Positions 8,762 to 15,782 of a stretch of 36,850 nucleotides of DNA are shown here, piece by piece. The notes beneath the pieces are model-generated. The model did not search any database. It was not told the DNA's origin and saw only the letters and a list, made by a program, of their open reading frames with translations. This stretch comes from an uncultured Clostridia bacterium. GTDB taxonomy: Bacteria > Bacillota > Clostridia > Oscillospirales > Ruminococcaceae. The translations under genes were made by a program, and so were the position numbers. The stretch spans positions 1 through 36,850 of the forward strand of contig CAMVDP010000018.1 of the NCBI GenBank assembly GCA_947166275.1, written 5' to 3'. Each line of letters begins with the position of its first letter. The stretch's first letter is position 1.

Positions 8762-8794
8762 TTAAAGATTATTTTAAGGAAAGTATGTTATTAT
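8762..8794 (+). promoter_or_regulatory. CiaR-like box and -10, DUF5666-like gene
   Basis: TTAAAG (8762-8767, one transposed base against TTTAAG) and TTTAAG (8773-8778) have an 11-bp period and are followed after 10 bases by TATTAT (8789-8794). The geometry is the same as at the two divergent promoters of this module. Confidence 0.6.
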
Positions 8795-8855
8795 AAGAGC
8801 ACACCAAAGCAATACCACCAAGCCAGAAAACAAAAACGAAAGGAAAGTGTTCACA

Positions 8856-9548
8856 ATGAAAACAACTCTTAAAGCAGCAGCTTGCCTTTGCGCAGGCATC
8901 ATGTCCCTGTCCGCCATGTCCGCGATGATCGCGGCAGATACGACGGCTGCCGGCGATCAGGTCACTGCGTCTTCGGCGACAGAGCGTAAAGCTCCCAAAA
9001 CGAAGAATGTGAAGGTCGGCAAGGTAACAGCCGTAAACGGCAGCGAGATCACTCTTGCTCTCGGAGAATTCTCCAGAAAGCAGGCAGATGAGACCAAAAC
9101 ACCGAAGACCGACAGCGACGGCAAGGTAAAAGAAAAGCCCGCTGCAAAGCCGGCTTCGAAGCCCGAAAAGAAGAGCTCCGACACCACACAGACCGGTGAT
9201 ACGACTACCACTGCGACTGAGGATACCACCACGGAGAAGACCGACAAAAAGCCCGCAGGCAAGCACGGCAGGAAAGGCGCAGGCGCAGGTGAATTCACTG
9301 AGACCGGTGATACTCTGACTGTTACACTTACCGACAGCATCACACTGCAGAAGAATGGCAAGACCATAACCGCTGCCGAGATAAGCGCGGGCGATATCCT
9401 CACCCTTGAATACAATGACAGCAACGAGCTTGTCAAGATCAAGGCTGCAAATACGCAGTCCGGAAAGGGCAAGGCAGATAAAGCCGCAAAGGACAAGAGC
9501 GCACGCAAGACAAAGAAGACTGCCGAAAATCAGGCTGTAAGCGCATAA
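8856..9548 (+). CDS. Secreted Lys/Thr-rich protein, DUF5666-like
   Basis: This 230-residue exported protein has a signal peptide at about residues 1-28 (MKTTLKAAACLCAGIMSLSA). Two beta-rich segments of DUF5666 type follow: VGKVTAVNGSEITLALGE near residue 50, and a second at about 155-200 containing ITLQKNGKTITAAEISAGD. Between them lies a linker of Lys, Pro and acidic/Thr repeats, and the tail is strongly basic. The function is unknown; such proteins are usually envelope-associated. The ATG at 8856 is chosen over an in-frame GTG at 8847 because AGGAAAG lies just before it. Its promoter carries the same direct repeat as the kinase operon. Confidence 0.78.
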   Translation: MKTTLKAAACLCAGIMSLSAMSAMIAADTTAAGDQVTASSATERKAPKTKNVKVGKVTAVNGSEITLALGEFSRKQADETKTPKTDSDGKVKEKPAAKPASKPEKKSSDTTQTGDTTTTATEDTTTEKTDKKPAGKHGRKGAGAGEFTETGDTLTVTLTDSITLQKNGKTITAAEISAGDILTLEYNDSNELVKIKAANTQSGKGKADKAAKDKSARKTKKTAENQAVSA

Positions 9549-9567
9549 TTCCCGGTAAAACCGAATA

Positions 9568-9603
9568 AAAAATCAGCTGAACATTAGCGTCAGCTGATTT
9601 TTC
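9568..9603. terminator. Bidirectional terminator
   Basis: A perfect 12-bp stem (AAAATCAGCTGA at 9569-9580 pairing with 9590-9601) is flanked by A and T runs. It lies between the convergent DUF5666-like gene and trpG and can serve both. Confidence 0.88.
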
Positions 9604-9625
9604 TTTGTCGCAGTTATGTCACACT

Positions 9626-10186
9626 TCAGAGACTGATAAAATTCTCCAGCATTTTTCTGCCGAGGGGAGTCAGTATCGACTCGGGGTGGAACTGCACGCC
9701 GAAGATCGGGTAGTCGGTGTGGCTTACTGCCATGACTTCTCCGTCCGCCGTCGACGCTGTCACCTTCAGGCAGCCCGGAAGCTTGTCTGCCGCCAGCGAG
9801 TGATACCTCGCCACCTCTGTATGCTCGGGAAGCCCTCTGAACAGCGGATCCTCAAGGTCAAGCTCCACTGTGCTCTGCTTGCCGTGCATAAGTGTTTTTG
9901 CGTGAACGATCTCGGCACCGTATGCCTTGCATATCGCCTGATGTCCGAGGCATACTCCGAGCGTCGGTATTTTCTGCGCCACAGTCTGCGCCGCCTCAAC
10001 GATGACTCCCGCGTCCTCCGGTCTGCCCGGTCCCGGTGAAAGTATGAGCTTATCCGGCGCAAGTGCCTCTATATGCTCCACAGTCATCTCGTCGTTTCGG
10101 ATTACTCTTATATCCGGTTCAAGCTCGCCTATCATCTGGTAAAGGTTGTAGGAAAAGCTGTCATAATTGTCTATCAGCAATATCAT
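9626..10186 (-). CDS. trpG: Anthranilate synthase component II (glutamine amidotransferase)
   Basis: This 186-residue class I amidotransferase releases ammonia from glutamine for anthranilate synthesis. The oxyanion motif SPGPGRPEDAG, nucleophile Cys79 in GVCLGHQ, and His167/Glu169 in FHPES are all present. Its ATG overlaps the trpE stop as ATGA, so the two subunits are translationally coupled. TrpG and PabA cannot be told apart by motifs; the tryptophan T-box upstream of the operon decides for tryptophan, though a dual role in folate synthesis is possible. No other trp gene is adjacent. Confidence 0.92.
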   Translation of the reverse strand: MILLIDNYDSFSYNLYQMIGELEPDIRVIRNDEMTVEHIEALAPDKLILSPGPGRPEDAGVIVEAAQTVAQKIPTLGVCLGHQAICKAYGAEIVHAKTLMHGKQSTVELDLEDPLFRGLPEHTEVARYHSLAADKLPGCLKVTASTADGEVMAVSHTDYPIFGVQFHPESILTPLGRKMLENFISL

Positions 10187-11649
10187 AGGTCTGCCTCCTC
10201 CGCGGCTTTGAGAGCGTTCACCACTGCTGCCGCTTTATTGATACACTCCGTGTATTCGTTCTCCGCCACCGAGTCCGCGACAATGCCAGCGCCGCTTCTG
10301 ACGAATACCTTGCCGTTTTTCTTGAATGCCGAGCGAATGGCGATGCAGGTGTCAAGGTTGCCGGTGAAATCTATATACCCTATCGCTCCGCCGTAAAGGC
10401 CGCGCTTGTTATTCTCAAGCTCCGCGATCAGCTGGCACGCTCTTATCTTCGGAGCTCCCGAAAGCGTTCCCGCGGGAAGCACCGCATTCACCGCGTCAAG
10501 TGCGTCGCGGTCATCCCTTATCTCGCCGCGCACGGTGGAGCCGATGTGCATAACGTGCGAGAAGCGCTCAATACTTCTTAATTTCTCGACCTTTACGGTG
10601 CCGAAGCGGCTTATGCGTCCAAGATCATTTCTGCCGAGGTCAACGAGCATATTGTGCTCGGCGAGCTCCTTCTCGTCAGCAAGCAGCTCAGTCTCAAGTC
10701 TCTTGTCCTCATCGGGTGTCTTTCCTCTCGGTCTCGTTCCGGCCAGCGGGAATGTGTGGAGCACCCCGTTTTTCAGATTGACGAGCGTCTCAGGAGAAGC
10801 GCCCGCGATCTCGACATCGGTCCCCGAGAAGTAGAACATATACGGCGAGGGGTTTGTCGTCCTCAATATGCGGTAGGTATTCAGCAGACTTCCCTCAAAG
10901 TCAGCGGAAAGGCGGTTGGAGAGCACGATCTGGAAAATGTCGCCTTCTCTGATATGCCCCTTTGCATTCTCTACCATTTCGCAGAAACGCTCCTTTGTGA
11001 ACAGCGCTTTGAGCTCGCTTCTGATATGTCCCGCGGGCTCACGTTTGCGGTCGCCGTTACGAAGCAGATCTGCAAGCTCTTTGAGCTCCCCGCACGCCTT
11101 TGCGTAGCCCGCGTCGGGGTCAGACAACTTTACGTTCGCGATAAGCACGAGCTTCTGACGGTAGTTGTCAAAGGCGATGACCTTATCGAACAGCATCAGA
11201 TCCGCGTTCTTGAAATGCTCGCTGTCCTCTGTGGGAATACGTACCGTAGGCTCGCTGTAGCCGATGAAGTCGTAGGAGAAATATCCCACAAGTCCTCCGG
11301 TAAACGGCGGCATCCCCTCTATCGTGGGGCTTCTGTACTTTGCCAGCAGCTCACGGAGCTTATCTGTCGGGTCGTCGCAGGGTATATCCCTGCCGTCTAC
11401 GGTGATCACGCCGTCACCGCAGGTTATCTCGCTCTTCGGCGCGAATCCCATGAATGACCAGCGGCCCCAGTTCTCCCTGTCCTCGCACGACTCAAGCAGG
11501 TATGTATGCTCCGATACATTCTTGAGTATCGTCACTGCTTCGATAGGCGTACAGATGTCTGAAAGTATCTCGCATTTCACCGGCATGATGTCGTATCTGC
11601 CTTCAGCGGCATACTCTCTTGCTTTTTCGATCGGCGGGTAGAATTCCAT
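10183..11649 (-). CDS. trpE: Anthranilate synthase component I
   Basis: This 488-residue chorismate-utilising enzyme makes anthranilate from chorismate and ammonia supplied by TrpG. The N-terminal domain has the regulatory LLESCEDRENWGRWSFMG region, where tryptophan usually binds at the LLES motif. The catalytic C-terminal domain includes IFQIVLSNR, SPETLVNL, GTRPRGKT, DLGRNDLGR, LPAGTLSGAPKIRA and GAIGYIDF. Length is typical for the family. The ATG has a perfect AGGAGG at 7 bases. Expression is controlled by the Trp T-box leader. PabB was considered and rejected because of the tryptophan-specific leader and the LLES motif. Confidence 0.94.
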   Translation of the reverse strand: MEFYPPIEKAREYAAEGRYDIMPVKCEILSDICTPIEAVTILKNVSEHTYLLESCEDRENWGRWSFMGFAPKSEITCGDGVITVDGRDIPCDDPTDKLRELLAKYRSPTIEGMPPFTGGLVGYFSYDFIGYSEPTVRIPTEDSEHFKNADLMLFDKVIAFDNYRQKLVLIANVKLSDPDAGYAKACGELKELADLLRNGDRKREPAGHIRSELKALFTKERFCEMVENAKGHIREGDIFQIVLSNRLSADFEGSLLNTYRILRTTNPSPYMFYFSGTDVEIAGASPETLVNLKNGVLHTFPLAGTRPRGKTPDEDKRLETELLADEKELAEHNMLVDLGRNDLGRISRFGTVKVEKLRSIERFSHVMHIGSTVRGEIRDDRDALDAVNAVLPAGTLSGAPKIRACQLIAELENNKRGLYGGAIGYIDFTGNLDTCIAIRSAFKKNGKVFVRSGAGIVADSVAENEYTECINKAAAVVNALKAAEEADL

Positions 11650-11672
11650 AGTGTTCCTCCTTTTTGCTAAAC

Positions 11673-11946
11673 AAAAACGCCCCTGATAAGACTTTCAGGT
11701 CTTATCAAGGACGAATAATTCTTTATCCGCGTTGCCACCTTGATTCACAGCGTGTGCTGTGCTCTCTGCGGGATACCAGCATATCCCCGGCTACTGACGT
11801 AAGCCATACGTCGCAGAATACTCTTCCTGTAAAGGCATTTGACTGCGCCCTCGGCGGTCCATTTGATGACTTGTTTTTCACCCGGCTCTCACCTTTTCCG
11901 GGCTCTCTGTGGAAGCATCATCACCGTTATCTCCGCTTCAACGGTT
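11673..11946 (-). ncRNA. T-box riboswitch, tryptophan-specific
   Basis: The 5' leader of trpEG on the minus strand carries the canonical T-box AAGGTGGCAACGCGG (11727-11741). It is followed by a terminator hairpin (11680-11710) and a T run. The stem I region contains AGAGAGCC and GGTGAGAGCC elements. The specifier is read as UGG (11859-11861, context AAATGGACC), the tryptophan codon, followed by the usual purine. Uncharged tRNA-Trp would pair with the leader and allow read-through into trpE. Confidence 0.93.
11680..11710 (-). terminator. T-box-controlled terminator
   Basis: Minus-strand hairpin with a 12-13 bp stem (CCTTGATAAGAC pairing across a CTGAAA loop) followed by a T run. It is the attenuator of the trpEG leader. 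Confidence 0.9.
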
Positions 11947-11957
11947 TGTTTTTTCAT

Positions 11958-11986
11958 ATTATATCACTGCACTGACGATTTGTCAA
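11958..11986 (-). promoter_or_regulatory. trpEG promoter, full consensus
   Basis: On the minus strand TTGACA (11981-11986), a 17-bp spacer and TATAAT (11958-11963) match the sigma-A consensus perfectly. A strong constitutive promoter is expected upstream of an attenuated leader. Confidence 0.92.
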
Positions 11987-12032
11987 GTACTTTTTTCATA
12001 TTCCGGAAATAATGTGTGAGAACGCTGTCAGA

Positions 12033-13289
12033 TCACATTTTCTTCCTGTTCTTTGATACCGCGAGCATGATCATACCTGCAGCGATGAATAAGAGAACAG
12101 CACCGGGCTCTGTACCGGTAGCCGGGTTGCTGTTGTCAGCAGCCGCAGATACTTCACTCTCCTCCGCTGCCGCGGCAGTTTCATCAGTCTCCTCTTCTGC
12201 CGCAGTTTCATCCTCCGGCTCCACATCAACGCCGGTCTCTTCCTCTGTCAGCTCTTCATCTGTCAGCACTTCGGGGGCAGCTTCATCCACATCGTTCTCC
12301 GCGATGTAAGCCGCTGTGCGCTTCGCGACGTTCTCCTGCAGATCGCGGAAGAAGAACTGATAATCGTAGATATGGAAGATGCCTTCGTCAAAAATCGCGG
12401 CAGGATAAGACGCTTCATCGATATCCGTGACCTTGAGAGTGCCGCGCTTCGGATCTATGTACGCGCCGGTAAGCTCCGGGATCTCCGATGTTATGTTGCC
12501 GTCGTAGTCTGTGAAGCAGGCACCCTTGTTGAGCGACTTGTCTGCGGGAGTGCTGTCGGTCTTCCAGTTCAGCGGATTTATCGAGTATGTATGCTTATCC
12601 TCTCCCACCATAAGCGAAGATGTGATATGCTCCGCTTCGGAGTTGAACATCACGATCACGCCGGTATCAGTCTCATCCTGCGCAGGCTTGAGCCACGGGT
12701 ATTTCTCCGTCTGCTCTTCCGTGAGTGACCAACCGATGACGTACGCCGCAACGAGCCTGTCGGAATACTTTTCGTCACCGAACAGCTCGCTCATAAGATG
12801 TATCATCAGATCCGAGCCCTGCGAAAAGCCGGCAAGTATCAGCGGTCTGCTCTCATCGCAGTTCTCGCTGTAATACAGGAACGCGTCCCGTACATCATTG
12901 TATGCAATGCTGTAGCTGTTTTCCTTCGTCGCTTCGTCCTCAAGTCCGTATACCGGGAATGTCATCTGCCTGTAATACGGAGAATAAACGGTGGCTGTGT
13001 CGGTATAGATGCCGAGCTCCATATTGAGCGCGCCGACAAACTTGTTCCTGATCTTCTCATTCGTGATGTCGGAGTTATAGTTCCCGTCATTGCCCATGTC
13101 GACTGTGGGGCAGATGATGAACAGGTCGGCGTCTTTATCTTCGCCCTGCTCCCAGAACGCCCAGTTGTCCATGTCAGAATAGTCGATCGTCGATGACGTT
13201 GTATTCTCTGCGCATGAGGATGTTGCCGCTGCGCAAATGGAGATTGCTGCAGCCGCCGCGGCTGCGATGATCTTTTTGGATGCTTTCAT
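12033..13289 (-). CDS. DUF3089 alpha/beta-hydrolase-like surface protein with sortase signal
   Basis: This 418-residue exported protein has a signal peptide at residues 1-27. The hydrolase-like domain spans about residues 40-330, with a nucleophile-elbow motif GFSQGS (Ser156) and WAFWEQGEDKDADLFIICPT near its start, as in DUF3089 proteins. A linker rich in Glu, Asp, Ala and Thr occupies residues 335-388. The C-terminus NPATG, a hydrophobic stretch and the basic tail KNRKKM form a sortase sorting signal, so the protein is probably attached to the cell wall. The signal peptide also contains TSSC, a poor lipobox. The substrate is unknown; an esterase role is plausible. AAGGAG lies before the ATG. 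Confidence 0.82.
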   Translation of the reverse strand: MKASKKIIAAAAAAAISICAAATSSCAENTTSSTIDYSDMDNWAFWEQGEDKDADLFIICPTVDMGNDGNYNSDITNEKIRNKFVGALNMELGIYTDTATVYSPYYRQMTFPVYGLEDEATKENSYSIAYNDVRDAFLYYSENCDESRPLILAGFSQGSDLMIHLMSELFGDEKYSDRLVAAYVIGWSLTEEQTEKYPWLKPAQDETDTGVIVMFNSEAEHITSSLMVGEDKHTYSINPLNWKTDSTPADKSLNKGACFTDYDGNITSEIPELTGAYIDPKRGTLKVTDIDEASYPAAIFDEGIFHIYDYQFFFRDLQENVAKRTAAYIAENDVDEAAPEVLTDEELTEEETGVDVEPEDETAAEEETDETAAAAEESEVSAAADNSNPATGTEPGAVLLFIAAGMIMLAVSKNRKKM

Positions 13290-13747
13290 GGTCTTACTCC
13301 TTATCTTTGCTGTCCTTAAGTATCGTTACCGACACCGTGGTTTCCTTTTCTCCGGTTTCAGATATCGGCAGAGTAGCTTCATCATTCTGAATACCGGATA
13401 CAAAGTATGGAAATATATATTCTATAATAACACAAAAAGCGCAATAAAAGTGAAACAATTACAATTTTTTTCGTAAAATGCGCAAATTTCATCACAACCA
13501 ACAAATTCCAAACATTCAAACGACATTTTTTAGTGAAAGCCGACAATATACGCACACCGGAGCTTCAGGTACAGAGCTTTCCGGCCGGCGGGTACGTTTT
13601 TTGCAAAACAGGCTTGCATTTTGAGGGAATTTGAGGTATGATATATATGATACTCTCTCACTGAATGTCGAATAAATAAACATCTCTCCCCGATCTGTAC
13701 GGAGAGAGACAGACATATAAATAACTTTGAAAGAGGTAAAGAGAAAA
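13290..13747. other. Intergenic region between DUF3089 and diguanylate cyclase genes
   Basis: This 458-bp divergent region holds the 5' leader of the DUF3089 gene and the promoter and leader of the cyclase gene. A 7-bp hairpin (TCTCTCC 13683-13689 with GGAGAGA 13701-13707) lies in the cyclase leader. No convincing gene or known riboswitch was recognised. Small frames on the minus strand lack ribosome binding sites. Confidence 0.6.
13614..13642 (+). promoter_or_regulatory. Promoter of the diguanylate cyclase gene
   Basis: TTGCAT (13614-13619), a 17-bp spacer and TATGAT (13637-13642) give a plausible sigma-A promoter with a leader of about 100 bases. Confidence 0.65.
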
Positions 13748-14929
13748 ATGATCCCATCTGTGAACATTCTTTCTGTTTATATATCGGATTTCGTCGGGTG
13801 CCTTCTGCTGCTTTCGATAATCATTACAAACGGCTGGAAGATACCGGCGAGAAAGCAGGAAAGCAGGATACTGCTGTTCCTGATCGTAGCGACGCTGTTC
13901 AACTGCCTGCTTGACCCGTTCGGCTTCTATTTCGACAGCAAGCCGGGCGTATTGAGCCACTTCGGGCTGTTCACGGTCAACACTATCCTCTATCTTTACA
14001 ATCTGATCGTGGGCTTCGGCGTTGTATTCCTTGTTTCATATCACCTGCACCGGAAGATAACACTCCCACAGAAGCTTGTCGTTGGATTCATGATCGTTAC
14101 GGAGGTACTGCTGCTTACGATCAATTTCTTCGTTCCGCTCGTCTTCTCGATCGACGACAACAACGTATACCGGCGCGGTCCATGCTATATGATCTTCGTT
14201 CTGTTCGGGTTCACGCTCATCATCTACAGTTGGATAATCTACGCGGTGGAAAGGCTGAAAAAAGGCTCTCTGCGGTATTTCCCGGTGTGGCAGTTCATGC
14301 TTCCCGCGATGATATGTATCGTGATACAGACCGTTTTCTACGGCATATCCACACAGCCCGTGGGCTTCGCAGTGTCATTCGTCACGATAGTGATAAGCCT
14401 TCAGAACGAAAGCCTTTACATCGACAAGCTCACCGGTACATTCAACCGTTTCGAGCTCGACAAGATAATCGAAACTCTGAAAAAGAATAAAATGCGGAAG
14501 AATCGCACTGTCGCCGCGATAATGCTCGACCTGAACGACTTTAAGTCTATAAACGACAGCTTCTCGCACAGCGAGGGCGACGCAGCGCTTATCGCACTGG
14601 CAAAGATCCTGACCGATGTAGTCCAGAACCGCGGCGTAGTGATACGCTTTGCGGGCGACGAGTTCATCATCGTTATCAACAAGCCTGAAATAAACATTGT
14701 GCCGCATCTTATCGAAGAGATCAATGCCGCTATCGACGAATTCAACCAAAGATCCGAAAAACCATACGCCCTGTCAGTCGCGATAGGCGGTGACATCTTC
14801 GAGATGAGCGGCGATAACGATGTTGACTTCCTCAAGCGTATCGATGAGCTCATGTACATAAACAAGAGCGAGTACTACAAGACCCATGACAGACGCGGTC
14901 ACAGACACTTTTCGGAACCGCTCTCATAA
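13748..14929 (+). CDS. Membrane diguanylate cyclase (GGDEF)
   Basis: This 393-residue protein has about six transmembrane helices in residues 1-215 and a GGDEF domain in residues 225-385. It should make cyclic di-GMP from two GTP. The active-site loop reads RFAGDEF (302-306), a variant found in active cyclases, and the DLNDFKSINDSFSHSEGD helix is intact. The inhibitory RxxD I-site is replaced by QNRG, so product inhibition is probably absent. The ATG at 13748 with AGAGG upstream is preferred over an in-frame TTG at 13727. It ends 5 bases from the convergent membrane protein gene. Confidence 0.9.
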   Translation: MIPSVNILSVYISDFVGCLLLLSIIITNGWKIPARKQESRILLFLIVATLFNCLLDPFGFYFDSKPGVLSHFGLFTVNTILYLYNLIVGFGVVFLVSYHLHRKITLPQKLVVGFMIVTEVLLLTINFFVPLVFSIDDNNVYRRGPCYMIFVLFGFTLIIYSWIIYAVERLKKGSLRYFPVWQFMLPAMICIVIQTVFYGISTQPVGFAVSFVTIVISLQNESLYIDKLTGTFNRFELDKIIETLKKNKMRKNRTVAAIMLDLNDFKSINDSFSHSEGDAALIALAKILTDVVQNRGVVIRFAGDEFIIVINKPEINIVPHLIEEINAAIDEFNQRSEKPYALSVAIGGDIFEMSGDNDVDFLKRIDELMYINKSEYYKTHDRRGHRHFSEPLS

Positions 14930-14934
14930 CAGCA

Positions 14935-15552
14935 TCAGCCCGGCAGGTACGGTGTCTGTTCCTTCATCTTCTTTCTGTATCTGACAGCCTGCGTTATGAC
15001 AATGGGGAGCTCGGCAAGATTGAACAGCAGCGCGGCAATGACATCGTATAATCCTATCAAGAACTGCTCGGACGAGTAATCGCGGTATATCCCGGAAACA
15101 GTCTCGGCATAGTAGTAAGAGCGCCCGTCGAGCGTTATCCGACTGTCCTTGTACCAGCTGCGGCTCTGGTTCTCTTTGACCGCGACGACTATCTTCGTAC
15201 CCGGTGTCACGTTATCTGGCAGTACGATATTTCCTTTCCGCACTGCGATATCATCTATGAAAAAAAGCAGACCTGAATGCCGCAGGATATAGTATTCGCC
15301 GATCGTATCACGATATGTCAGCGAGGACAGCAGACCTCCCTGCTCTGTTTTATCTGCGCCGGTACGCTTTGTCATAAGGTATCCGTCAAGCTTCGAGAAG
15401 CCTAATACGCCCAGAAAAACCGCGACAAACACACCGTTCGCTATCAGCACGACTTTCTTGTTTTTGCCTTTCGCAGCCACGCAGTTGTACGGTATCCCCA
15501 CAAGGACGGTAAGCACAGCAATAAGAAGTACAGCCCAAAACAATATTTCCAT
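14935..15552 (-). CDS. Small membrane protein of unknown function
   Basis: No family was recognised. The 205-residue protein has two N-terminal hydrophobic helices (about residues 3-22 and 31-50), a soluble middle of about 110 residues with beta character, and a third helix near residue 165-190 followed by a basic tail. The topology suggests the middle part faces outward. The ATG at 15552 has GAGGTGG six bases upstream, so longer in-frame starts are rejected. Its promoter carries the GTAA repeat array also found before the vWA lipoprotein gene. Confidence 0.65.
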   Translation of the reverse strand: MEILFWAVLLIAVLTVLVGIPYNCVAAKGKNKKVVLIANGVFVAVFLGVLGFSKLDGYLMTKRTGADKTEQGGLLSSLTYRDTIGEYYILRHSGLLFFIDDIAVRKGNIVLPDNVTPGTKIVVAVKENQSRSWYKDSRITLDGRSYYYAETVSGIYRDYSSEQFLIGLYDVIAALLFNLAELPIVITQAVRYRKKMKEQTPYLPG

Positions 15553-15671
15553 ATCTGTCCACCTCATACTATTAACTGCAGACAAATCATTTTTGTTTCT
15601 TACCACGCCGGAGACCGGAAAAGAAACAAGATCGTCTATATATCGATGCGATATTACTATCACTTTTCCAT

Positions 15672-15736
15672 ATTATACCATAAGGAAAAATCAATTGCAA
15701 TTACAATTCGTTTACAAATAATTACAAAGCGATTAC
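15672..15736 (-). promoter_or_regulatory. GTAA-repeat promoter of the membrane protein gene
   Basis: Read on the minus strand, four GTAA units (cores 15733-15736, 15722-15725, 15712-15715, 15701-15704; spacing 11, 10, 11) run directly into TTGCAA (-35, 15695-15700). A 17-bp spacer and TATAAT (15672-15677) follow. All four extended units fit TGTWAH, the half-site of the WalR/VicR consensus. Confidence 0.65.
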
Positions 15737-15740
15737 AGAT

Positions 15741-15774
15741 GACCGGCTGCACGCCCATGGGTGTGCAGCCGGTC
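15741..15774. terminator. Strong hairpin after the ADP-ribosylglycohydrolase gene
   Basis: A near-perfect inverted repeat (GACCGGCTGCAC... paired with ...GTGCAGCCGGTC) lies just past the stop of the minus-strand gene. The T-rich side (TTTTCGTTTT) is on the plus strand, so as an intrinsic terminator it fits plus-strand transcription better. It may act as a mRNA 3' stabiliser or a weak terminator for the minus-strand gene. Confidence 0.55.
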
Positions 15775-15782
15775 TTTTCGTT

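Noticed and set aside
10183-11649. Para-aminobenzoate synthase (pabB) instead of trpE.
   Set aside because: The tryptophan T-box leader and the LLES regulatory motif favour anthranilate synthase.
13326-13385. A 19-codon basic leader peptide upstream of the DUF3089 gene (minus strand).
   Set aside because: It has no ribosome binding site and no attenuator structure follows.
14651-14665. AGDEF taken as a degenerate, inactive GGDEF site.
   Set aside because: Ala in the first position is found in active cyclases and the rest of the domain is intact.
15601-15628. CCACGCCGGAGAC and flanks resemble 27713-27739, suggesting a dispersed repeat.
   Set aside because: The shared core is about 14 bases with gapped flanks and only two copies were seen, which is near chance level for this window.
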